The notes under the pieces were generated by a model that made no database searches, was not told the origin of the DNA, and worked only from the letters and a program-made list of their open reading frames with translations. 64,000 bases of DNA from an uncultured Alteromonadales bacterium (GTDB lineage Bacteria; Pseudomonadota; Gammaproteobacteria; Pseudomonadales; Cellvibrionaceae): the NCBI GenBank assembly GCA_937864365.1, contig CALMJT010000040.1, positions 1 to 64,000 on the forward strand, written 5' to 3'. The translations under genes were made by a program, and so were the position numbers. Below are positions 44,489 to 51,803 of this stretch, piece by piece (within the stretch, counting starts at the first letter, position 1; the number at the start of each line of letters is the position of its first letter).

Positions 44489-45256
44489 TCAGTTATTGCT
44501 TAAAGACTTTGCTGCGGGAAAATAAATTTTTTGCAGTAATTCTTCGAGAGGTTGTTTTAATTCTCGATGTTTTTCGGGCAAATATAAGTATAAACCTCGC
44601 TCAATGGTGCCATCGGGCAGCATAGTAAATAATGGATTGCCGTTTTCGTCTTTGGCGAGATCAGAAAGAATTAACGGTCGGCCGGTTAAGCCAAGCTCGG
44701 CGCGGCCTGATTTAACCAATCTCAGTAGGTGTTCTGGATGATTCGCCACCAAGATATTTAACGATAAATTAGGGTAAGTTTTATTTAAAAGAGATTTACC
44801 AAGGCCGGTTGTGGCGATGGTGGTGCCCTCTGGAATTCCGCTTAAATCGAATCTTGATCGATTTTCCATTAAGCAAAAGAAATCTAAATAGGCTTTTTCA
44901 AGTGGTGGCTCAATACGCACACCTTCTTTGGATTGATCTTGGTCTTCTAGAAATATCGCGCCATCGTAGCGTTGGCCGTCAAACAGTCGCTTAGTGGCGT
45001 TGGAAATCTCTAAATGCATGTAAAGCTGGTAACCCAATGATTCAAAGACCTTCGACAGCTTTTCAATGTGGGCATTCGATATAGTGGAATAATCGGTAAT
45101 GGGTGACGGTGTTGTTACCGAAAATACTGGCAAATCTGGCGTGCTGGTCAATTGTTGCTCAGCATGGCTTGAACCCATAAAGCTGAGTGCGGCAATAAAA
45201 GCCATAATTGGGCTTAATGAAACAATAGGTAGCCTAGCGATGGATTTGGTTAGCAT
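44489..45256 (-). CDS. Periplasmic solute-binding-like protein (SBP_bac_3-type)
   Basis: This 255-residue protein has a signal peptide ending MGSSHA-E. The remainder has the type 2 periplasmic-binding fold pattern (YLDFFCLMENRSRF, EGTTIATTGLGKSLLN, VKSGRAELGLTGRPLI) seen in amino-acid-type solute-binding and related domains. No ABC transporter permease is next to it. It lies between moaB and moeA, so a link to molybdenum metabolism is possible, but its sequence is not like ModA, and a sensory or orphan binding protein is equally likely. Confidence 0.6.
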   Translation of the reverse strand: MLTKSIARLPIVSLSPIMAFIAALSFMGSSHAEQQLTSTPDLPVFSVTTPSPITDYSTISNAHIEKLSKVFESLGYQLYMHLEISNATKRLFDGQRYDGAIFLEDQDQSKEGVRIEPPLEKAYLDFFCLMENRSRFDLSGIPEGTTIATTGLGKSLLNKTYPNLSLNILVANHPEHLLRLVKSGRAELGLTGRPLILSDLAKDENGNPLFTMLPDGTIERGLYLYLPEKHRELKQPLEELLQKIYFPAAKSLSNN

Positions 45257-45659
45257 TTTGATAAAATTTGAGCTCTTTTCCTAAAGGGCGAGGCCGATTT
45301 TATGAATCTACTCGTAACGCTTAGTCAACTCAACTCATATTAATCGGCATGTATTTCTACATCTAAGCCTACAATAACCCGTGTGTTAAACACTAGGTTT
45401 TATTGTAGTCAGGTCTCATCAAATTTTTTCGGTGTTATTCGACCCGCGACGAACTAACGAACTTCTGATTAACTCCTCCATGATTTAATCAGAAGACAGA
45501 AATTGACAATGCGATTTCCAATTTCTTTACAATTTCAATCACTTACCGTTCTTGAAATTGGCGGCACATCCTTGTGTCACCGGAAACTCTAGGTTAATCA
45601 GAGTTTCTTTGAGTTTGCTATTTGATTGTTTTAACCACGAAAAACCGCGTTTTTAGTAC
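45257..45659. other. Intergenic region between the binding protein and moaB
   Basis: This 403-bp gap holds a full repeat copy (45459-45611) and about 200 bp upstream of the binding-protein gene that probably contains its promoter. Nothing else is supported. Confidence 0.45.
45459..45611 (-). repeat. Dispersed hairpin element, copy 9 (paired changes in the end hairpin)
   Basis: This full copy has its terminal hairpin as CTTCTGATTAA...TTAATCAGAAG instead of CCTCTGATTAA...TTAATCAGAGG. Both arms have changed together, so pairing is kept. Core and GAAACTC end are near consensus. Confidence 0.9.
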
Positions 45660-46166
45660 TTAAATTAACTGGCCAACAAAATTACAAGGACGATGGCGGC
45701 TGTCGAGCTGTTCTTTTAGGATTTTTGTCCAGCCGGTTTCACAGGCGTTGTTTGAGCCGGGTAGACAGAAAATGGCGGTTTTGTTGGCAATGCCAGCAAC
45801 GCATCGTGACTGCACCGTCGAGCTGCCAATTTGCTCATAGGATATCTGGCGGAACAGTTCTCCAAAGCCGATAATTTCTTGATCAAATAGCGGTGTTACG
45901 GCCTCGGGGGTGCTGTCTCTGCCAGAGAAGCCGGTGCCGCCGGTAGTTACGACGACTTGAACATTAGCATCGGCAATCCAGCGCGATAATGCGTAGCGAA
46001 TCTGGTAAATGTCGTCTTTAACGATAACTTTCTCAATAAAGTTGTGGCCGTCTGATTGTAGGCAGTTTTTGAGCAGGTCGCCGGAGGTATCGGTGGATTC
46101 GTCGCGAGTATCGCTGATGGTCAAAACCGCAATGTTTAATGGCGTAAATTCTTTTGCGTTGGTCAT
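45660..46166 (-). CDS. moaB: Molybdenum cofactor biosynthesis protein MoaB
   Basis: This 168-residue MoaB/Mog-family protein has AVLTISDTRDESTDTSGD at the start, VVTTGGTGFSGRDSTPEAVTP in the middle and IFCLPGSNNACETGW near the end. The fold binds molybdopterin and adenylylates it before MoeA adds molybdate. Length fits MoaB better than Mog (about 195 residues). It is the same strand as moaA, separated by 156 bp, and is followed by a repeat copy. Confidence 0.93.
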   Translation of the reverse strand: MTNAKEFTPLNIAVLTISDTRDESTDTSGDLLKNCLQSDGHNFIEKVIVKDDIYQIRYALSRWIADANVQVVVTTGGTGFSGRDSTPEAVTPLFDQEIIGFGELFRQISYEQIGSSTVQSRCVAGIANKTAIFCLPGSNNACETGWTKILKEQLDSRHRPCNFVGQLI

Positions 46167-46322
46167 GGTGAAATCGTTCTGATGTCGAGTTTAAAAATAC
46201 GTGTTCGATGGCTTAGCCTGATGACTAATTCCAGGTGATCATTGTCTGGCAATTATTGTCTGGCAAAAGCAAATGCTTTGTTTTGAGATTTGCAAAAACT
46301 GTGCGGATTATGTGTGTTAAAT

Positions 46323-47360
46323 CTAGCCGCCGGTGGCGTTCATAAATCGCACAATTTGCACGTCATCTTGCTCAAAATGATGCTTTTCTGGCTTTTTACC
46401 AATGGCATTCACAATGGCTTGTTTGAGTTTTTCAATGTTGTTGGGATGAGCACGAAGCACGGCTTTTAAATCGACAGCATGTTCGTTACCCAAGCACAAC
46501 AGCAATTTACCTTCGGCGCTGACGCGAACGCGATTGCAACTGGCGCAAAAGTTTTCACTGTGCGGTGAAATAAAACCAATTTTGGTTGAGCTGCCTTTCA
46601 CTTGCCAATATCGTGATGGACCGCCGGTATTTTCGCTGCTGGTTTCAATATCGAAACATTCGGTGATCAATTCACGCAATTGCGCACTGCTGACGAATTC
46701 TTGGTCGCGTTGGTGTTCGGTAATAACACCCAAAGGCATTTCTTCAATAAAACTGATGTCGAGCTGATGGTTTTTGGCGAACTCGATGAGTGGAATAACC
46801 TGGTCGAGATTTCTGTGTTTTAAAATCACTGCATTTAATTTGATGCGCGCAAAATTTAAGCTTTTACAGTAGTCGATACCTTCAAGCACCTTAGCCAAAT
46901 CACCAGTTCGGGTAAGTTCTTTAAATTGAATGGGGTCGAGAGTATCAAGACTGACATTAATGCGTTTTACGCCAGCGTCTTTAAGTGCTTGGGCGTGTTC
47001 TTTTAAGTGTGAACCGTTGGTAGTGATGACTAACTCATTCAGAGCTTTGATTGCACCTAATTCGCCAAGCAAGGTTTCTACGCTTCTGCGGATAAGTGGT
47101 TCGCCGCCGGTCAGGCGAATCTTGGTTACACCCAGTTCGGTAAACGCCTGAGCAATTTGTGCCAATTCTTCTAGGGTGCACAGTTGCGCTCTGGGTACAA
47201 AGGTCATTTCCTCTGCCATGCAATACACACATCGAAAATCGCAACGATCGGTTACGGATAACCGTAAGTAAGTGATTGCTCGCCCAAAAGAGTCGACGAG
47301 CTTTGGCGTCGATTCTATTTGTGTTGTTGGGCTAGATGCGTTTTGAATGGGTTTTGGCAT
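46323..47360 (-). CDS. moaA: GTP 3',8-cyclase MoaA
   Basis: This 345-residue radical-SAM enzyme has the N-terminal cluster motif CDFRCVYCMAE (CX3CX2C), SAM-binding RLTGGEPLIRR, and a C-terminal second cluster FCASCNRVRVSAEGKLLLC. It ends in the typical GG tail (FMNATGG). It converts GTP to the first cyclic intermediate of molybdopterin synthesis. It lies just downstream of nasA on the same strand, with a repeat copy between, consistent with cofactor supply to the nitrate reductase. moaC, moaD and moaE are not in the window. Confidence 0.96.
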   Translation of the reverse strand: MPKPIQNASSPTTQIESTPKLVDSFGRAITYLRLSVTDRCDFRCVYCMAEEMTFVPRAQLCTLEELAQIAQAFTELGVTKIRLTGGEPLIRRSVETLLGELGAIKALNELVITTNGSHLKEHAQALKDAGVKRINVSLDTLDPIQFKELTRTGDLAKVLEGIDYCKSLNFARIKLNAVILKHRNLDQVIPLIEFAKNHQLDISFIEEMPLGVITEHQRDQEFVSSAQLRELITECFDIETSSENTGGPSRYWQVKGSSTKIGFISPHSENFCASCNRVRVSAEGKLLLCLGNEHAVDLKAVLRAHPNNIEKLKQAIVNAIGKKPEKHHFEQDDVQIVRFMNATGG

Positions 47361-47402
47361 GAGTAGACTTATAGATTAATGGTTCGGTCTTTTTTATTGA
47401 GC

Positions 47403-47571
47403 AATTTCTGATTAACTCATCCATGTGATTAACTCATCCATGATTTAAGCAGAAGGCAGAGTTTGACAACGCGATTTCCAATTTCTTCACAATTACAATC
47501 ACTTACCGTTCTTGAAATTGGTGACACATCTTTGTGTCGTGGGAAACTCTGGGTTAATAAGAGTTTCCTTT
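47403..47571 (-). repeat. Dispersed hairpin element, copy 10 (16-bp internal duplication)
   Basis: This full copy has its first arm duplicated: GATTAACTCATCCATG occurs twice in a row. The core and GAAACTCTGGGTTAAT end are intact. It sits between the moaA start and nasA end. Confidence 0.88.
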
Positions 47572-47786
47572 AGTTTACTTGCCGTGCTTTTGGGCGCGAT
47601 TCGAAATCTCAAAGACCAATAAAATTGCTTTGATACTCCCGTGATTTCGTAAATATTTCAAGTTGCAGGTTGCCTGACACGGTATTTTCGAGAATTTGGT
47701 GACGTTGTGCGGTGAAAGCCAGCGCATTTAAGTACCGGCTTCAGGCGATATTTGTAGAGGTTTCTCACTGCGAGCGTTTGAAAAAT

Positions 47787-50489
47787 TTAGTTTTGTACCA
47801 AGGTTTCTTCGAGAATTTTTTCCAGTTCCATAACGCAAGAGCCACAACCTGTGCCCGCACCGGTGGACTCACTAATGGCGCCCACGCAGGTGATTTGGTT
47901 TTCGCGAATGCTGTTTTGAATGGTTTTTAAGCCAACGTTTTTACAGGCGCAAATCAGTTTACCGGTTGCTAAAGAACCTTGAGCTTCACCACTTATCAAT
48001 GACCGCTGGGTAGTGACATCAACCTTGTTGGTTAACGTTTCTGTCAGCCAATCTAGATCGCGATTGCTCAGTCGATCGGCAACCAGATAATAATCAACCA
48101 ACCGGCTCACACGAATTCGGGCGTAGTGGAAGTGCTTACCTTGGATGTCGGAGAGTTCAAGAGAATTAATTTGGTCTTCGTTGGGCATTATTTCTCGCAA
48201 ATATTGCGAGAGTTCTTCTGGCGTTTTTTGCGAAGCAATGGTGTATCGGTAACCTTGGTTAATGGTTTGTCGAACCCAGTAGTTGCTGTTATCAATATCC
48301 AATTCTTGGCGAGTTACCACCACGGCTTCGGAGTTAAATACCCAGTTGCTGATTGTAACGGGTGTGAACTTGGCTTCTGGCTGGCCCGAGATGGCATCGA
48401 ACTCGGGTGTTACCACCGCACCGACTCGGCCATGGGAAGACGTTACTTGAGTCCAGTGAATGGGCATAAAAACCGTGTTGCGAGTAACGGTATCGCTGAT
48501 GTCGGCGCGTGCCAGCGCCTGCCCGGTGATACTGGTGATCTTAACAATGTCGCCGCTGTTAATTTGTAGACTTTCTGCATCTTTGGGGTTGATGGTTAGA
48601 AACGGCTCTGGTTTGTGGCCGCCTAATCTGGCCGCTAAACCGGTGCGGGTCATGGTGTGCCACTGATCACGAATACGTCCGGTGTTTAGCACCATTGGGT
48701 ATTCGCGCGAAAGCTTAGTTTGCGGAGCACGTTGGCTCACGCTGATGAATTGACCGCGGCCGGATTTTGTAAAGAAATTTCCTTCTGCAAAAAAGCGATG
48801 GTTGCGAATGGCGTTTTCTGGTGCTGGCGATACGCAAGGCCATTGCTGTGGCAGAAGCTGGTCGTATTCAATGTTTGAAATGTCTTGCAAGCTCTTCAGA
48901 TTAAAGTCGCGATTGCCTGAGTTTTTATAGGCTGAAAGCTTGGCGTGTTCACGAAATACGTCGGCTTCGCTGGCAAACTCAAAAGCCTTGCCAAACCCCA
49001 TGCGTTTACCCACTTCTGCGATAATCCACCAGTCGGGCATGGCATCTGCGATGGGCGGTAGCAGCTTACGTTGACGAGAAATTCGACGCTCGGAGTTGGT
49101 AACGGTGCCGGATTTTTCAGACCAACCTTGCGCGGGTAGTTTTACATCGGCAAGGCGCAACGTGTCGGTATCGGCAATGCAGTCTGATACCACCACAAAA
49201 TCACAACCTTCGATGGCTTTTTTAACCTTGTCGGCATTCGGCAGGCTGACCACGGGGTTGGTCGCCATAATCCAAAGTGCTTTGATTTTGCCTTCGGCAA
49301 CAGCATCAAAGAGCTCAACTGCGCGTAAGCCTGGTTTTTTAGCCAAGCGATCGGTTTGCCAAAACTCAGAGACCAAAGCATAGGCTTGGTCATCGCCAAA
49401 TTCCATGTGCGCCGCCAGCGTATTCGCCAGTCCACCCACTTCACGACCGCCCATGGCGTTGGGCTGGCCGGTCACCGAAAATGGGCCTGCGCCGGGTTTG
49501 CCAATGCGACCGGTGGCAAAGTGGCAGTTGATGATGGCGTTGACCTTATCAACACCAGCACTGGATTGGTTAACACCCTGCGAATACACGGTGAATGTTT
49601 TCTCGGTGGTGGCGAACCAGTCGTAAAAAGTTTGTAGGCTTTCGTTATCAACGCCTAGGGTCTCTAAGAATTGATTGTGATCTTGGCAATCACGCTGCGC
49701 GGCGGCAAGTGCGTCTTCAAAGCCTTCGGTGTATTGATCTACATAATTACTGTCGATAATTTCGCGACGGCTTAGCTCGGCCAGTAAACCGTTAAACAAG
49801 GCAACGTCGGTTCCCGGATTGACCGCAAGGTGCAGGTCGGCGATGGCACAGCTGTCGGTAGCGCGCGGGTCTATAACCACTACTTTCATTTCGGGGCGTT
49901 GCGCTTTGGCGGCTTTTAAACGCTGGAATAAAACCGGATGGCACCAAGCCAAGTTTGACCCAACCAAAATAACCAGATCAGAAAGCTCAAAGTCGGTATA
50001 AACATTCGGGACGGTATCCGAGCCGAAGGCGCGTTTGTGCCCAGAAACGCTCGATGACATACAAAGGCGTGAGTTGGTATCGATATTCCCACTGCCAATA
50101 AATCCCTTCATTAATTTATTGGCCAGATAATAGTCTTCGGTAAGTATTTGGCCGCTGACGTAAAACGCAACCGAATCTGGGCCATGGGTTTCTATGGTTT
50201 CTTTAAATCGAGTGGCAACTTCATTTAGGGCGATTTCCCAAGTGGTATCTTGCCCATCCACATTTGGATGAAGCAAGCGTCCGTTGGCAATGGCTGTTTC
50301 GCCTAGCGCTAAACCTTTTGAACAGAGTCGCCCGAAGTTTGCTGGATGAGTGTCGTCTCCGCGAACTTTAACGATCAGATCGCCCCCAGGAATTTGCTCT
50401 TCTACCTTAGCTTCGACACCACATCCTACTCCACAGTATGCGCAGGTGGTTTTGATCCAGTTGTCTGTACTGCTCGACAGGAATGTCAC
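47787..50489 (-). CDS. nasA: Assimilatory nitrate reductase catalytic subunit
   Basis: This 900-residue protein starts at GTG 50489, with GGAGA 7 nt upstream. An N-terminal [4Fe-4S] motif (TTCAYCGVGCGVEA) and molybdopterin domains (YVSGQILTEDYYLANKLMKG, VNQSSAGVDKVNAIINCHFATG, VLNTGRIRDQWHTMTRTG) come first. A C-terminal BFD-like [2Fe-2S] domain with LICACKNVGLKTIQ and GTGCGSCVMELEKIL follows. The extra C-terminal cluster is typical of NasA/NarB-type cytoplasmic enzymes that reduce nitrate to nitrite for biosynthesis. It is divergent from cobA-nirB-nirD. Confidence 0.96.
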   Translation of the reverse strand: MTFLSSSTDNWIKTTCAYCGVGCGVEAKVEEQIPGGDLIVKVRGDDTHPANFGRLCSKGLALGETAIANGRLLHPNVDGQDTTWEIALNEVATRFKETIETHGPDSVAFYVSGQILTEDYYLANKLMKGFIGSGNIDTNSRLCMSSSVSGHKRAFGSDTVPNVYTDFELSDLVILVGSNLAWCHPVLFQRLKAAKAQRPEMKVVVIDPRATDSCAIADLHLAVNPGTDVALFNGLLAELSRREIIDSNYVDQYTEGFEDALAAAQRDCQDHNQFLETLGVDNESLQTFYDWFATTEKTFTVYSQGVNQSSAGVDKVNAIINCHFATGRIGKPGAGPFSVTGQPNAMGGREVGGLANTLAAHMEFGDDQAYALVSEFWQTDRLAKKPGLRAVELFDAVAEGKIKALWIMATNPVVSLPNADKVKKAIEGCDFVVVSDCIADTDTLRLADVKLPAQGWSEKSGTVTNSERRISRQRKLLPPIADAMPDWWIIAEVGKRMGFGKAFEFASEADVFREHAKLSAYKNSGNRDFNLKSLQDISNIEYDQLLPQQWPCVSPAPENAIRNHRFFAEGNFFTKSGRGQFISVSQRAPQTKLSREYPMVLNTGRIRDQWHTMTRTGLAARLGGHKPEPFLTINPKDAESLQINSGDIVKITSITGQALARADISDTVTRNTVFMPIHWTQVTSSHGRVGAVVTPEFDAISGQPEAKFTPVTISNWVFNSEAVVVTRQELDIDNSNYWVRQTINQGYRYTIASQKTPEELSQYLREIMPNEDQINSLELSDIQGKHFHYARIRVSRLVDYYLVADRLSNRDLDWLTETLTNKVDVTTQRSLISGEAQGSLATGKLICACKNVGLKTIQNSIRENQITCVGAISESTGAGTGCGSCVMELEKILEETLVQN

Positions 50490-50547
50490 TCGAGTTCTCC
50501 AGGATTGATAACAAGATTAAAGGTTTCTTCAACGTTACAATCTATAC

Positions 50548-50563
50548 AGCAATAAATGAACCA
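50548..50563 (-). promoter_or_regulatory. Candidate sigma-54 promoter for nasA
   Basis: On the minus strand TGGTTCATTTATTGCT has the -24 TGG and a perfect -12 TTGCT with ten bases between GG and GC. It lies about 60 bp before the nasA GTG, leaving a short leader. Confidence 0.45.
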
Positions 50564-50679
50564 AACAATAGTTTTTTGCACGGTTTGAGAGCTTTTTCTT
50601 TGAGGATACTAGAAAAATCCATTAAACATAGGCGGTTATATTATTTTTTGTGCCTAAATAAAAACATAAATTGCTTTAG

Positions 50680-50696
50680 TGATATAAATTGGTGCA
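50680..50696. promoter_or_regulatory. Candidate NtrC-type site 1 in the nasA-cobA intergenic region
   Basis: TGATATAAATTGGTGCA has one perfect half (TGGTGCA) and matches 10 of 14 fixed positions of the NtrC dyad. It lies near the middle of the 490-bp divergent region. Confidence 0.4.
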
Positions 50697-50714
50697 TTAA
50701 ATTTGTTCTAAAAA

Positions 50715-50731
50715 TGATATTTTGTGGTGCA
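50715..50731. promoter_or_regulatory. Candidate NtrC-type site 2 in the nasA-cobA intergenic region
   Basis: TGATATTTTGTGGTGCA again has a perfect TGGTGCA half, in the same orientation and 35 bp from site 1. The two share the same degenerate other half (TGATAT). Confidence 0.4.
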
Positions 50732-50875
50732 ATAATATTAATATTTGATTTTTGTGTATTTAAACAGTGCTTAATAATCGATGGGAGAATGTTTTATTTT
50801 GTGACTATGAGTTTTTTTTGTTTATAACTGATTGAAAATAAATAGGTTTTTATTTTTTTGATTGTTGTTGTGTTA

Positions 50876-50892
50876 TTGGCTTGTAGGTTGCT
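50876..50892 (+). promoter_or_regulatory. Candidate sigma-54 promoter for cobA-nirBD
   Basis: TTGGCTTGTAGGTTGCT matches the -24 (TTGGC) and -12 (TTGCT) elements with exact spacing. It lies about 90 bp before the cobA ATG. Confidence 0.55.
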
Positions 50893-50982
50893 AGGTCTCT
50901 AGTACAAAATAATTCCGGTCTTTTTTTGATCGGGTTGTTGCTTGGCTAGCAGGTGTCAACGGTTTTTAAGGTGGAATTATCC

Positions 50983-51789
50983 ATGCCATTTGATTCGACA
51001 GCAGCTCAAAATCCGCGAGTATCTATTGTTGGCGCCGGTCCCGGTGATCCGGATTTATTGACGGTAAAAGCCTTGCGTTTGATCACGTCTGCGCAAGTGA
51101 TTTTTTATGACGCACTCATCAGTGATGAGATTCGAGCTTTGTTTCCGTCGTCTGCTGAAAAAATCTATGTGGGTAAGCGTTGTGGAGAGCATAGCTTTTC
51201 TCAGCAAGAAATCTGCAACCAACTTGCTAAAGCCGCTTTAACAGGCCAGCGCGTGGTGCGTTTAAAAGGCGGCGATCCGTTTGTGTTTGGTCGCGGTGGT
51301 GAAGAAGTTCTTGCGCTTGCGGCTCACGGTGTTAGCACCGATGTCATTCCCGGAATTACCGCAGCCGTTGGTTGCAGTGCTTCGGCGGGTATTCCGTTAA
51401 CACACCGTGGTTTAAGCCAAGGCTGTACCTTTGTGACGGCTCACGCCCGCTCGGAAGATTCTAAAGAATTGTTGGCGGTGGATTGGTCGGCATTGGCAGC
51501 CAGTAACAATACGCTTGTTTTTTACATGGGTTCTGCACGTCCAGCACTGATTACCGAGCAATTAATGAATTCGGGTATGTCGGGTGCAATGCCGGTTGCA
51601 GTTGTAGAAAACGGTTGTACCCATCGCCAGCGTGTCTTTCAAGGAACTCTAGAAACGTTAGAAGCGCTTATCAATAGCCATCAGGTTAAGGCGCCAGCAC
51701 TGATTTATGTAGGTGAAGTGGTTTCGTTTATGAACGAGCTGTCTTCACTTACTCAAAAAAATATTAATTCTCACCAATTAGTCTATTAA
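50983..51789 (+). CDS. cobA: Uroporphyrinogen-III C-methyltransferase
   Basis: The ATG at 50983 follows AAGGTGGA at correct spacing and gives MPFDSTAAQNP; the ORF-track GTG 30 bp upstream would place that ribosome site within the gene. The 268-residue SUMT has VSIVGAGPGDPDLLTVKAL, VRLKGGDPFVFGRGGEE, and IPLTHRGLSQGCTFVTAH. It methylates uroporphyrinogen III to precorrin-2, the first step to siroheme. It lacks the CysG dehydrogenase/chelatase part. It sits 14 bp upstream of nirB, whose siroheme it supplies. Confidence 0.95.
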   Translation: MPFDSTAAQNPRVSIVGAGPGDPDLLTVKALRLITSAQVIFYDALISDEIRALFPSSAEKIYVGKRCGEHSFSQQEICNQLAKAALTGQRVVRLKGGDPFVFGRGGEEVLALAAHGVSTDVIPGITAAVGCSASAGIPLTHRGLSQGCTFVTAHARSEDSKELLAVDWSALAASNNTLVFYMGSARPALITEQLMNSGMSGAMPVAVVENGCTHRQRVFQGTLETLEALINSHQVKAPALIYVGEVVSFMNELSSLTQKNINSHQLVY

Positions 51790-51803
51790 GTCGGAGAAAA
51801 ACT

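Noticed and set aside
48126-48569. 147-codon plus-strand ORF
   Set aside because: Antisense shadow of nasA.
50483-50827. 114-codon plus-strand ORF between nasA and cobA
   Set aside because: AT-driven composition, no ribosome site or recognisable domain, and it overlaps the candidate promoter and NtrC-like sites.
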